A DNA stretch of 5,490 nt, taken from NCBI GenBank assembly GCA_012735455.1, contig JAAYHG010000124.1:1-5490 (forward strand). Direction: 5' to 3'. Shown one piece after another: positions 1 to 5,490 of this stretch (its first letter is position 1; each line of letters begins with the position of its first letter). The stretch is from Bacillota bacterium. Its GTDB lineage: Bacteria > Bacillota > DTU030 > DUMP01. Below the pieces are notes generated by a model, which was not told the origin of the DNA, did not search any database, and was given only the letters and a program-made list of their open reading frames with translations. The position numbers and the translations under genes are program-made.

Positions 1-1
1 C

Positions 2-565
2 TGTTTAGACTTGCCCAAGTTTGGGTTCATCGCCTTTCGTGGGCAAAGGGTTACCAGGTCCAATGCCTTAGCGGTGCGCCGCCGCTTGGCGGTGGTGTTT
101 CAGGAGCCCTTACTGCTGGATACCACAGCCCTGGAGAATGTTGCTCTAGGCATTAAGCTACGCGGTGATGGGCATAGAGCAACCGAGAAGGCAAAGAACT
201 GGCTGGCGCGTTTCGGGGTGCTACACTTGGCGCAGCAGAACGCTTTGACCTTATCTGGAGGTGAGGCCCAACGCGTTAGCCTGGCCCGGGCTTTTGCTTT
301 GGAGCCGGAGGTACTCCTTTTGGACGAGCCCTTCACTGCCGTGGATGTAATGGCGCGGACGGAGCTCATTCGAGAGTTTTGTGACATCTTGGCTGACAGT
401 GGTGCCACGGTGGTCTTGGTGACTCACGACTTTCGCGAGGTACAGGCTTTGGCAACCCGTGTGGTGGTTTTGGACAAGGGCCGTGTACAGCTGCAGGGAA
501 AGCCGGACGAAATCGGCGCCCATCCTGTTTGGCGGGCTTTAGCTGGATCGGCCGTACTTCCTTAA
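2..565 (+). CDS. ABC transporter ATP-binding protein, C-terminal part (probable tungstate/molybdate-type importer ATPase)
   Basis: This is the energy-coupling ATPase of an ABC importer, acting at the inner face of the membrane with a permease that is not visible. The frame is open to the left edge. The first visible residues (CLDLPKFG) look like the usual stretch about ten residues after Walker A, so the start and Walker A lie outside; the TTG at 11 is unlikely to be the start. Visible motifs are the Q-loop (VVFQEP, Gln at 101-103), the ABC signature LSGGEAQR (251-274), Walker B LLLDEP (314-331), a D-loop read as AVD instead of the common SLD, and the switch histidine in VTHD (His at 425-427). 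About 187 residues remain of a family that is usually 220-250. The stretches FQEPLLLDTTALENVALG and LSGGEAQRVSLARAF resemble TupC/WtpC-type tungstate ATPases, but substrate assignment is inference; another oxyanion is possible. A terminator follows 12 bases after the stop. Confidence 0.92.
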   Translation, partial: CLDLPKFGFIAFRGQRVTRSNALAVRRRLAVVFQEPLLLDTTALENVALGIKLRGDGHRATEKAKNWLARFGVLHLAQQNALTLSGGEAQRVSLARAFALEPEVLLLDEPFTAVDVMARTELIREFCDILADSGATVVLVTHDFREVQALATRVVVLDKGRVQLQGKPDEIGAHPVWRALAGSAVLP

Positions 566-577
566 AAAGTTGTGTTT

Positions 578-627
578 GCTCTGGGAAAACGGTCAAAGGT
601 GTTTTTCCAGAGCTGTTTCTGTTCTTG
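578..627 (+). terminator. Rho-independent terminator of the ABC ATPase gene
   Basis: GCTCTGGGAAAAC (578-590) pairs with GTTTTTCCAGAGC (601-613) over 13 positions with one G-U pair and a 10-base loop. The T-rich run TGTTTCTGTTCTT follows directly. It begins 12 bases after the ABC ATPase stop codon. On the minus strand the bases after the hairpin are A-rich, so it works best for + strand transcription. Confidence 0.85.
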
Positions 628-671
628 CGCGGTTACAGTGACAGCTGGTCCTGGATCCATGGCAGGTCCTG

Positions 672-680
672 TGTTATAAT
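672..680 (+). promoter_or_regulatory. Extended -10 promoter upstream of the broken nim-like gene
   Basis: TGTTATAAT carries a perfect TATAAT (675-680) preceded by the TGn extension (672-674). At the normal 17-base spacing the -35 position reads TGGATC (652-657), which is poor, so recognition would depend on the extended -10. Transcription would start near 687 and run into the pseudogene. It also lies where the N-terminal codons of the old gene would be expected, so either the gene's front was replaced or the match arose by chance. Confidence 0.5.
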
Positions 681-704
681 AATCCACGCTACTCATGTTG
701 TTGT

Positions 705-1072
705 ATGGTACTAGCATTCGTTGACAATGCCGTGAGCGGGGGATTTTCACTCAGCCAAGGCGGGGCACAAGATAGATGCTATCATGAAGCACCCCAAGGT
801 GTCTTTTGCTATCACCGATGAAGATACAATAGTAAGTGCGGAGTACACCACTTATTTCCGGAGCGTTATTGCTTTTGGCAAGGCAAGAATCGTAGAAGGT
901 GCCGAACGCTTCGAAGCCTTCAAAGCTATGGTTGAAAAGTATTCAGGAGTAACCTGAGAAAGCCAAGCTTAAGGAAATAACCAGTTGTACACGAGCTTAC
1001 ATTATTGCTATCGACATCGAACACCTAATCGGTGAAGAAGCCATCGAATACGTCAAGGCTAAAAGAAAGTAG
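705..1072 (+). pseudogene. Broken pyridoxamine 5'-phosphate oxidase-fold / NimA-like flavoprotein gene
   Basis: These are remains of a small FMN-binding split-barrel protein of the family that includes nitroimidazole-resistance NimA proteins (usually about 150-160 residues). Three pieces lie in different frames. Piece 1 (705-731) reads MVLAFVDNA, like the LAxVDN strand near the family N-terminus. Piece 2 (736-957) contains FHSAKAGHKIDAI, HPKVSFAITDE and FRSVIAFGKARIVEG, the typical core, and ends at TGA 955-957. Piece 3 (956-1072, shifted +1) reads EKAKLKEITSC, then YIIAIDIEHLIGEEAIEYV, the usual last strand and C-terminal helix, with TAG at 1070-1072. The first 25-30 residues are not found, and about 15-18 residues (the PYxVPxNxxY strand) are missing between pieces 1 and 2. 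Piece 1 is short and less certain; piece 2 is clear. Sequencing error could explain the late frameshift but not the missing segments. Confidence 0.75.
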
Positions 1073-1112
1073 CCGTTTTCTCCATGATCAATAGCAGCCA
1101 ACAATATAATTA

Positions 1113-1143
1113 GCCGTACTCAGCTGAGTACGGCCATCTTTTT
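1113..1143 (+). terminator. Intrinsic terminator after the nim-like pseudogene
   Basis: A perfect 22-base palindrome (1113-1134; half-site GCCGTACTCAG) folds into a 9-bp stem with an AGCU loop, followed by CATCTTTTT. It lies 40 bases after the pseudogene stop. The minus strand after the hairpin reads TAATTATATTGTT, so it may also stop transcription arriving from the convergent ATPase gene. Confidence 0.8.
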
Positions 1144-1149
1144 CGGTTT

Positions 1150-1183
1150 GTTTGTGTAACAAGAAGGGATCCTAGGCTTCCCT
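1150..1183 (-). terminator. Possible weak terminator of the metal ATPase operon
   Basis: On the minus strand AGGGA (1183-1179) pairs with TCCCT (1169-1165) around a 9-base loop, followed by TCTTGTTACAC. It lies about 20 bases after the ATPase stop. The stem is only 5 bp and the T-run is interrupted, so the palindrome at 1113-1134 may do the real work from this side. Confidence 0.3.
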
Positions 1184-1204
1184 CTATCCGTGGTTACTCT
1201 CGGA

Positions 1205-3322
1205 CTAAGCTGTGCTGTGGTCAGCCACTCCTGACTTTAGCAGGGTACGAGTGGCGTTCAAGATGGCTAGCAGGGCAACGCCCACATCAGCAAACACGGC
1301 ACCCCAGATGGTGGCGCTACCCAGGACTCCCAGGCTGAGCAAAAATGCCTTAATGCCCAGGGCCAGGACAATGTTCTCTTTGACGATGCGGCGCGTGAAG
1401 CGAGCTATTTCCACTGCTGTGGCCAGGCGCTCGGGCGAGTCTTCCATAAGCACTACATCAGCAGCCTCGATAGCTGCGTCGGAACCCATAGCTCCCATGG
1501 CCACACCGATATCAGCACGTGTAAGCACCGGGGCATCGTTGATGCCGTCACCTACGAAGGCCAGCTTTTGCCGTAGTGGATTTTTTATGGTACTGGCTAG
1601 TTCCTCTACCTTCCTAACCTTGTCTTCCGGCAGCAGACCAGCGTAATAATCATCGAGCCCCAATACTTCGGCCACGCGCTTGGCTGTCTGTTCCTCGTCA
1701 CCAGTCAAGAGGAGGACCCTTTGTACTCCCAACTTCTTCAGGCGCTGCACGGCTGTCCCTGAATTCGCCTTAATCTCATCGGAAATCACGATGTAGCCAG
1801 CGAAGGTGCCGTTCACAGCCACATGCACCCCTGTGCCGTCCAGTTCGCAGACCTCTGGGGGATGGTTAATACCTTCCCGATGGAGCAGGCGGTCGTTACC
1901 CACCAGTACTACCTTATTACTTATCTGGGCCCTTACACCGTGGCCTGGGATCTCCGTGTAGTTGACCACGTCTTCTTTGCCATCTGTGCCGTAAGCCTGG
2001 CGGATGGACTGGGCAATGGGGTGGTTGGAGAAGCTCTCCGCTTTTGCAGCCAAGGCCAAGAGCTCGTCTCTTGTGAAGCCGTCATAAGGCTCCAGCCTTG
2101 TAACTCGAAAGACCCCGCGGGTAAGAGTCCCCGTCTTATCAAAGGCTACTGTGTGCAGCTCGGTCAAGGCGTCCAAGTGATTGGCGCCCTTTACCAAGAT
2201 GCCCTGGCGCGACGCAGCGCCAATACCGCCAAAATAACCCAGTGGAATGGAGACCACCAGGGCGCAGGGGCAGGATATGACGAGAAGAATTAAGGCGCGA
2301 TAGATCCAGTGAGAGAAGGAAGCTCCAGGGAGGAAAAGCGGTGGCAGCACAGCCAGTGCTGCAGCACCCAAGACCACCGCCGGGGTGTAATAGCGGGAAA
2401 AGGTGGTAATGAATTGCTCGGTGGGGGCCTTGCGTTCCGCTGCTTTCTCCACCAACTCCAGGATTCGTGCTACAGCCGACTGGCTGAAGGGCCTTTCCAC
2501 CTCTATGATGAGCAGATCCTGTCCGTTTATCATACCTGCCAGAACCTGTTCTCCCGGCTCTACTTTCCGTGGTACCGACTCTCCGGTAAGGGCGGAAGTG
2601 TCCACAAAGGAGACCCCACCCAAGACATTGCCGTCCAGGGGTATGCGTTCACCCGGCCGGACAATGATCGTTTCTCCTACCGCTATCTCCTCTGGCCGGA
2701 CATCTCGCACCTGGTCCTGGACCTTGAGGTGGGCAATGTTAGGGCGAATGTCCAAAAGGGCGGCAATGGAGCGCCGGGAGCGGTCTACAGCCCGCTCCTG
2801 GAAATACTCGCCCACAGCGTAAAAGAGCATTACTGCTGCTGCCTCAGGCAATTCGTGGATGGCAATGGCACCGATTGTAGCTATAGTCATGAGGGAGTTT
2901 TCGTCAAAGAGTTGGCCACGAAACAGGTTAATAACGGCCCGGCGAATTACCGGCCAGCCTACTAGGAAGTAAGCGCTAAGAAAGACCAAGTACTCGGCCC
3001 AGGAGTATGGAGTGTTCTGTAAGGGAGAACGAAAGACTAGTCCAACGGCGAAGATTACTGTTGCTAAGGTCGTGCGTAGAAGGGGGCGTTTCTCGTCTTT
3101 TTCCATAGCAGCTGCGGTTGGCTCCGAAAAAGGAACGAGCCGTACCCCTGGCTCCACCCGCGATACCACTTCTTGAGCAGTAGCAAACAGCTCTTCCGGG
3201 AGCTCTACACTTTGGGTGGCAAAATTCACGTTGGTGTTCTCGAGGCCATTGATGTTTCTTAACTCGGCTTCTATTTTGGCGGTGCACGCGGCGCAATCAA
3301 GGTCCTTTAGGATGTAACGCAA
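1205..3322 (-). CDS. cadA: Heavy-metal exporting P1B-2 type ATPase (Cd/Zn/Pb), CadA/ZntA family
   Basis: ATP-driven efflux pump of the cytoplasmic membrane. I start it at TTG 3322 (705 residues): the longer ORF start at 3340 has the ribosome binding site AAAGGAGG inside its codons 2-4, and that site is spaced 7 bases before this TTG. Domains in order: one N-terminal HMA domain with metal site DCAAC (Cys10, Cys13); membrane segments near 85-97, 109-128 and 141-174; actuator domain with TGES (246-249); membrane segments near 311-330 and 339-368 with the CPC site (351-353); phosphorylation loop DKTGTLT (Asp395); HP pair (434-435) in the nucleotide domain; TGD (540-542); GDGIND (591-596); and two final membrane segments near 649-668 and 671-692. 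Lys658 and Asp679-Val-Gly681 in these last helices, with CPC, are the P1B-2 signature, pointing to Zn, Cd and Pb rather than Cu. Glu160 matches the conserved membrane Glu of ZntA. All catalytic motifs are intact. It lies 25 bases after the ArsR-type gene, as its operon partner. Confidence 0.96.
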   Translation of the reverse strand: MRYILKDLDCAACTAKIEAELRNINGLENTNVNFATQSVELPEELFATAQEVVSRVEPGVRLVPFSEPTAAAMEKDEKRPLLRTTLATVIFAVGLVFRSPLQNTPYSWAEYLVFLSAYFLVGWPVIRRAVINLFRGQLFDENSLMTIATIGAIAIHELPEAAAVMLFYAVGEYFQERAVDRSRRSIAALLDIRPNIAHLKVQDQVRDVRPEEIAVGETIIVRPGERIPLDGNVLGGVSFVDTSALTGESVPRKVEPGEQVLAGMINGQDLLIIEVERPFSQSAVARILELVEKAAERKAPTEQFITTFSRYYTPAVVLGAAALAVLPPLFLPGASFSHWIYRALILLVISCPCALVVSIPLGYFGGIGAASRQGILVKGANHLDALTELHTVAFDKTGTLTRGVFRVTRLEPYDGFTRDELLALAAKAESFSNHPIAQSIRQAYGTDGKEDVVNYTEIPGHGVRAQISNKVVLVGNDRLLHREGINHPPEVCELDGTGVHVAVNGTFAGYIVISDEIKANSGTAVQRLKKLGVQRVLLLTGDEEQTAKRVAEVLGLDDYYAGLLPEDKVRKVEELASTIKNPLRQKLAFVGDGINDAPVLTRADIGVAMGAMGSDAAIEAADVVLMEDSPERLATAVEIARFTRRIVKENIVLALGIKAFLLSLGVLGSATIWGAVFADVGVALLAILNATRTLLKSGVADHSTA

Positions 3323-3329
3323 GTCTTGG

Positions 3330-3337
3330 CCTCCTTT
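3330..3337 (-). promoter_or_regulatory. Ribosome binding site of cadA that fixes its start
   Basis: AAAGGAGG on the minus strand, followed by CCAAGAC and the TTG at 3322-3320. It falls within the first codons of the longest open frame (TTG at 3340), so that upstream start is very unlikely to be used. Confidence 0.88.
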
Positions 3338-3347
3338 CAAACGATGT

Positions 3348-3746
3348 TTACCGATGCTTGACGTGATCGAAGGCTTCGCTTATCAGGTGTAACACATGTT
3401 CATCGTCCAAACTATAAAAAACAACTTTTCCTTCACGGTGATACTTTACCAAGTGGTGCGCACGCAGCAGGCGCAGGTGATGTGAAATGTTAGAGACAGT
3501 AGAATCTAGAATAGTGGCTATGTCGCAGACACATAGTTCCTCGTGGGCCAGGAGGTAGATGATCTTTGCCCGAGTCTCGTCGGCCAGAACTTTAAACAAG
3601 CCTGCTACGGCGGCCAGAGCTGGCAGCTGACCCTGCCAGCGGCTGACTTTTTGCGGGTCCGACGAAAAAACCTCGCACACCACACTTGGTGTTTTACCGG
3701 TGCCTGGGACGTGCGTGGTCCTGATTCCTGATTTGGGGCCGGTCAT
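3348..3746 (-). CDS. cadC: ArsR/SmtB-family metal-sensing repressor, CadC-like
   Basis: Metal-responsive repressor of the operon it shares with cadA; 132 residues, close to the family norm of about 120. ATG 3746 is chosen because GAGGTG lies 6 bases upstream; GTG codons near residues 22-23 have no such site. The winged helix-turn-helix covers about 45-112, with recognition region STVSNISHHLRLL (82-94) and wing REGKVVFYSL (104-113). Metal ligands: Cys72 and Cys74 in ELCVCDIA match Cys58/Cys60 of staphylococcal CadC, and Cys24 in VVCEVF matches its Cys7. The position of its Cys11 is Ser28, so one of the four thiol ligands is missing. The C-terminal helix also carries DxH-x10-HxxH (Asp115, His117, His128, His131), the alpha5 zinc site of CzrA/SmtB-type sensors. 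Apo-protein should repress and metal (Cd, Pb or Zn) should relieve it. The N-terminus is about 17 residues longer than in CadC before the first Cys. Family is certain; the exact inducing metal is inferred. Confidence 0.93.
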   Translation of the reverse strand: MTGPKSGIRTTHVPGTGKTPSVVCEVFSSDPQKVSRWQGQLPALAAVAGLFKVLADETRAKIIYLLAHEELCVCDIATILDSTVSNISHHLRLLRAHHLVKYHREGKVVFYSLDDEHVLHLISEAFDHVKHR

Positions 3747-3752
3747 AGACTA

Positions 3753-3758
3753 CACCTC
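3753..3758 (-). promoter_or_regulatory. Ribosome binding site of the cadC-like gene
   Basis: GAGGTG on the minus strand, 6 bases before ATG 3746. It abuts and slightly overlaps the outer edge of the predicted operator, so bound repressor could hinder translation initiation as well as transcription. Confidence 0.7.
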
Positions 3759-3779
3759 ATTTGAATGATTGCTCAAGTG
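3758..3779 (-). promoter_or_regulatory. Predicted ArsR/CadC-type operator
   Basis: An imperfect inverted repeat centred on TTGAATGATTGCTCAA (3761-3776); the outer bases 3758-3759 and 3778-3779 also pair. On the minus strand it contains TGAGCAATCATTCA, close to the 12-2-12 sites (TGAA-CA-N2-TA-TTCA) bound by SmtB/CadC-family repressors. It lies just downstream of the predicted transcription start (about 3783) and ahead of the cadC-like start codon, the usual place for autorepression. Confidence 0.75.
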
Positions 3780-3789
3780 TTCTATCCCT

Positions 3790-3819
3790 AGTATACGCCC
3801 TAATAGAGATGAAGAGCAA
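3790..3819 (-). promoter_or_regulatory. SigA-type promoter of the cadC-cadA operon
   Basis: On the minus strand the -10 is TATACT (3795-3790, five of six consensus bases) and the -35 is TTGCTC (3819-3814, only TTG conserved), separated by 18 bases. Predicted transcription start is about 3783, giving a short leader of about 37 bases that contains the operator and the ribosome binding site. The weak -35 and 18-base spacer fit a regulated promoter. Confidence 0.65.
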
Positions 3820-4001
3820 GGGGCTTTTGTGTCAGGTTTTGACAGGGTGTTGTACAAAAGACACGCACCCTTTACTAAGACGTGTACACCTGCTACCGTT
3901 GCTGTGGTTACAAGTAGAAAGCGGTACTAGCGGAGCGCATTGAGTTTGCCCCGCCAAAGCGCCCGGGCTGTGGAAAAGCTGGTTGCAAAATAGAGTAGAT
4001 A
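3820..4001. other. Gene-free stretch with small palindromes upstream of the metal operon
   Basis: With the neighbouring regulatory sites this makes a gap of about 320 bases between pyrF and the cadC-like gene. I see no supported coding region: short open frames here have no ribosome binding site and match nothing I recognise. It holds three dyads: TGTCA-GGTTT-TGACA (3830-3844), TTGTACAA (3850-3857) and GTGTACAC (3882-3889). The two TGTACA-centred palindromes are 32 bases apart centre to centre, about three helical turns. They lie roughly 54, 70 and 102 bases before the predicted start of the metal operon. Function unknown; chance is possible. Confidence 0.4.
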
Positions 4002-4038
4002 GCCAGAGTCGAACAGGGGTGCCCTGTTCGACTCTGGC
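4002..4038 (-). terminator. Long perfect hairpin, probable terminator of pyrF
   Basis: GCCAGAGTCGAACAGGG (4002-4018) pairs perfectly over 17 bp with 4022-4038 around a 3-base loop. It lies 30 bases past the pyrF stop. On the minus strand it is followed by TATCTACTCTATTTTG, a T-rich but interrupted tail, while the + strand side has no T-run. A terminator or 3'-end stabilising structure for the pyrF transcript is the simplest reading. Confidence 0.6.
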
Positions 4039-4068
4039 ATGACCAACTCTTTCGGGTTCTTGAGGGAC

Positions 4069-4992
4069 TCATCTTAGTGGATAGCCGACGGCCCGCAGCT
4101 CGGCCAGAAGGTCTTGTGCCGCCTGACGTGCAGCGGAGGCATAGCCCTCAGGAGCAAAGCTTTCCTTATATGGTTCACGAGCGTAGGCGTAGATCACGCT
4201 GCGGGAGGCGGCAACCAGCGCGCCGAGGCCTTCGGCATCAAAGCAGGGCAGGGCGTCAGCCACCTTGCCGCCTTGGGCACCAAAGCCAGGCAGGAGGAGG
4301 AAGGAGTGGGGAAGTAGCTGACGCAGGTGGTGGGCCTCTTTGGGGCTGGTGATACCGGCTACTACCCCGAAGGAGGAGTAGTTTTCGCTGCGGCGGCCCA
4401 TTTCAGCCCAGCCGCGTACCCAGGCTGCCACTTCCTGCCAGAGGGGCTTACCCTCGGGGCCACAGGTAAGGTCCTGTAGGTCCTGAGCGCCGCGGTTGGA
4501 GGTGCGTGCCAGGATGAAGACGCCCTTGCCGTTTTCCTGAGCGGCCTGCAGGAAAGGCTGTATGCTGTCCCGGCCCAGGTAGGGGTTTACCGTAAGGGCA
4601 TCGGAGGAGCAGCCTGATTTCGTGTCTGGCCCCAGGTAGGCCAGGGCGTAGGCTGCAGCGGTGTTAGGAATATCACCGCGTTTGGCGTCTAGGATTACGA
4701 AGAGACCTTTTTCCCGGGCATAGGCACAGGTCTCGGCCAAAGCCTTCATCCCCTGCCAGCCATAGCGTTCGTAAAAAGCTACCTGTGGTTTTACGGCTAC
4801 AGCCAAGTCGGCGATGGCAGCGATGACTCCCTGATTAAACTCCAGAATAGCGGTGGCGGCCGCTGCCGGGTCTGCTGTCTGGTGAGGAATTAGCGTTGCA
4901 GGGAACTGGGCCGGATCCGGGTCCAAGCCCACCACCAGCGGTGTTTTCTTTTCTGTTATTGCCCGGCTCAGCCGAGTTGCAAAGCTTTCCAT
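4069..4992 (-). CDS. pyrF: Orotidine 5'-phosphate decarboxylase
   Basis: Cytoplasmic enzyme of the last step of de novo UMP synthesis: orotidine 5'-phosphate to UMP plus CO2. I start it at ATG 4992 (307 residues): a longer GTG start at 5025 would put the ribosome binding site GGGAGG inside its codons 7-9, whereas that site lies 8 bases before ATG 4992. A TTG one codon upstream is a weaker alternative. Motifs along the beta/alpha barrel: VVGLDPD (20-26), VKPQVAFYERYG (67-78) with the substrate-contacting Lys68, the catalytic LDAKRGDI (101-108; Asp102, Lys104, Asp107), NPYLGRD (136-142), GVVAGIT (209-215), the phosphate-gripping PGFGAQGG (235-242), and Arg264 in AASRSVIYA. Its length and these motifs place it in the longer subfamily (about 270-310 residues) rather than the roughly 230-residue Bacillus/E. 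coli type. It follows the TRAP transporter gene by 50 bases with no terminator; other pyrimidine genes are not in view. Confidence 0.97.
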   Translation of the reverse strand: MESFATRLSRAITEKKTPLVVGLDPDPAQFPATLIPHQTADPAAAATAILEFNQGVIAAIADLAVAVKPQVAFYERYGWQGMKALAETCAYAREKGLFVILDAKRGDIPNTAAAYALAYLGPDTKSGCSSDALTVNPYLGRDSIQPFLQAAQENGKGVFILARTSNRGAQDLQDLTCGPEGKPLWQEVAAWVRGWAEMGRRSENYSSFGVVAGITSPKEAHHLRQLLPHSFLLLPGFGAQGGKVADALPCFDAEGLGALVAASRSVIYAYAREPYKESFAPEGYASAARQAAQDLLAELRAVGYPLR

Positions 4993-5000
4993 CAAACAAA

Positions 5001-5006
5001 CCTCCC
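5001..5006 (-). promoter_or_regulatory. Ribosome binding site of pyrF that fixes its start
   Basis: GGGAGG on the minus strand, 8 bases before ATG 4992 (5 bases before the neighbouring TTG). It falls inside the longer open frame beginning at GTG 5025, which argues against that start. Confidence 0.82.
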
Positions 5007-5042
5007 AAGTCCTATCCGTTGCCACAGATTTTTTCTTGTGTC

Positions 5043-5490
5043 CTATTTTACAATAGCTGGATAGACCAGGCTAGGTAGATAAAGGCTTACGGCAGGCCAG
5101 TAGGTGATGAGGATGAGGACCAAACCAGTTAAGGCAAAGTAAGGTAGAAGGGCTGATATGATCCTGGCGATGGGCACTTTGGTGACACCGGTGGCAATGA
5201 AGAGGTTGAGCCCGAAGGGTGGGGTGTACATCCCGATGGCCAGGTTAGCTGTAATGACCACACCCAGATGGATAGGGTTGATACCCAGGCGCATGGCCAG
5301 GGGGTAGACCAATGGTGCCAGAATGGTCACAGCGGCGGTTCCGTCCATGAACATCCCGGCGATTAGGAAGAGAAAGTTCACCATGACCCAAAAGAGGAGC
5401 TGGGAGGCATTTTCACCCAGGAGCGAGTTAGCCAGAAGCTGCGGCACCTCGTACACCGTCAGTACCCAGCCGAACACTGAAGCCCCGGCC
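5043..5490 (-). CDS. TRAP transporter large permease subunit (DctM family), C-terminal part
   Basis: Membrane subunit of a tripartite ATP-independent periplasmic (TRAP) transporter, which uses an ion gradient and a substrate-binding protein to take up organic acids or related solutes. The frame runs off the right edge: the codons before GTG 5477 read AGAS, continuing into VFGWVLT as in the family, so that GTG is internal. About 148 residues of a protein usually 420-440 long are visible. They show hydrophobic segments near LLFWVMVNFLFLIAGMF, AAVTILAPLVYPLAM and HLGVVITANLAIGM, and a long last one from IISALLPYF to about YLP, with the family motifs GMFMDG and NLAIGMYTPPFGLNLF. The stop TAG is at 5045-5043, and pyrF follows in the same direction with no visible terminator, so co-transcription is likely. 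The binding-protein and small membrane subunit genes would be expected beyond the right edge. The substrate cannot be told from this part. Confidence 0.93.
   Translation of the reverse strand, partial: AGASVFGWVLTVYEVPQLLANSLLGENASQLLFWVMVNFLFLIAGMFMDGTAAVTILAPLVYPLAMRLGINPIHLGVVITANLAIGMYTPPFGLNLFIATGVTKVPIARIISALLPYFALTGLVLILITYWPAVSLYLPSLVYPAIVK

Noticed and set aside
646..672. Direct repeat GGTCCTG (two copies about 20 bases apart) upstream of the extended -10
   Set aside because: Seven bases in two copies is too short to support a regulatory site or a target-site duplication.
721..749. TTGACA at 721-726 as a -35 box
   Set aside because: The expected -10 position reads TTTTCA and it falls inside the nim-like remains.
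2309..2965. A long (218-codon) + strand frame, with others at 1212-1646, 1823-2293 and 2403-2822
   Set aside because: All lie opposite the clear metal ATPase gene and have no family motifs or plausible ribosome binding sites.
3839..3867. TTGACA at 3839-3844 as a + strand promoter
   Set aside because: No -10 at a suitable distance and no + strand gene downstream; these bases belong to the TGTCA-N5-TGACA dyad.
3761..3943. A 60-codon open frame on the + strand opposite the metal operon promoter
   Set aside because: It runs across the operator and promoter, has no ribosome binding site, and its translation resembles no known protein.
4019..4038. tRNA 3' end or attachment site suggested by GTTCGACTC
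   Set aside because: The T-stem pairs poorly, there is no acceptor or anticodon arm nearby, and the bases are fully explained by the 17-bp hairpin.
1..5490. A novel defence, mobile or otherwise undescribed system
   Set aside because: Every sizeable gene belongs to a known family, and there are no transposases, integrases, repeat arrays or unknown conserved clusters in view.

Overview
The window looks like chromosomal DNA from a Gram-positive Firmicute of the Clostridia/Peptococcaceae/Moorella kind. This is inferred from strong purine-rich ribosome binding sites (AAAGGAGG, GGGAGG), TTG/GTG start codons, SigA-type promoters, intrinsic terminators, and a CadC-like regulator paired with a Cd/Zn-exporting ATPase. 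Genus or species cannot be settled from the sequence alone.

Layout, left to right. (1) 2-565 (+): the C-terminal three quarters of an ABC transporter ATPase, probably for an oxyanion such as tungstate or molybdate, cut by the left edge and closed by a good intrinsic terminator at 578-627. (2) About 672-1143 (+): an extended -10 promoter, then the broken remains of a NimA-like flavin-binding (pyridoxamine phosphate oxidase fold) gene, then another intrinsic terminator. The gene has lost its N-terminus, has an internal deletion with a frame change, and is frameshifted near its end. (3) 1205-3746 (-): a two-gene metal resistance operon, with a CadC/CzrA-like ArsR-family sensor followed by a P1B-2 type Zn/Cd/Pb exporting ATPase. 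Its promoter and a 12-2-12 type operator lie at 3758-3819. (4) 3820-4068: intergenic DNA with several small palindromes and a long perfect hairpin behind pyrF. (5) 4069-4992 (-): pyrF, orotidine 5'-phosphate decarboxylase. (6) 5043-5490 (-): the C-terminal end of a TRAP transporter large membrane subunit (DctM), cut by the right edge and probably co-transcribed with pyrF.

How the parts work together: in the metal operon, the apo-sensor should sit on the operator just downstream of the transcription start and release it when Cd, Pb or Zn binds, allowing production of the efflux pump and of more sensor. The sensor appears to keep ligands for both classical metal sites of its family (alpha3N and alpha5), the most notable point in the window. 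The start codons of the ATPase and of pyrF are placed downstream of the longest possible ORF starts, because the ribosome binding sites lie inside those longer ORFs. I see no mobile element, CRISPR array, tRNA or rRNA, and no convincing undescribed system.
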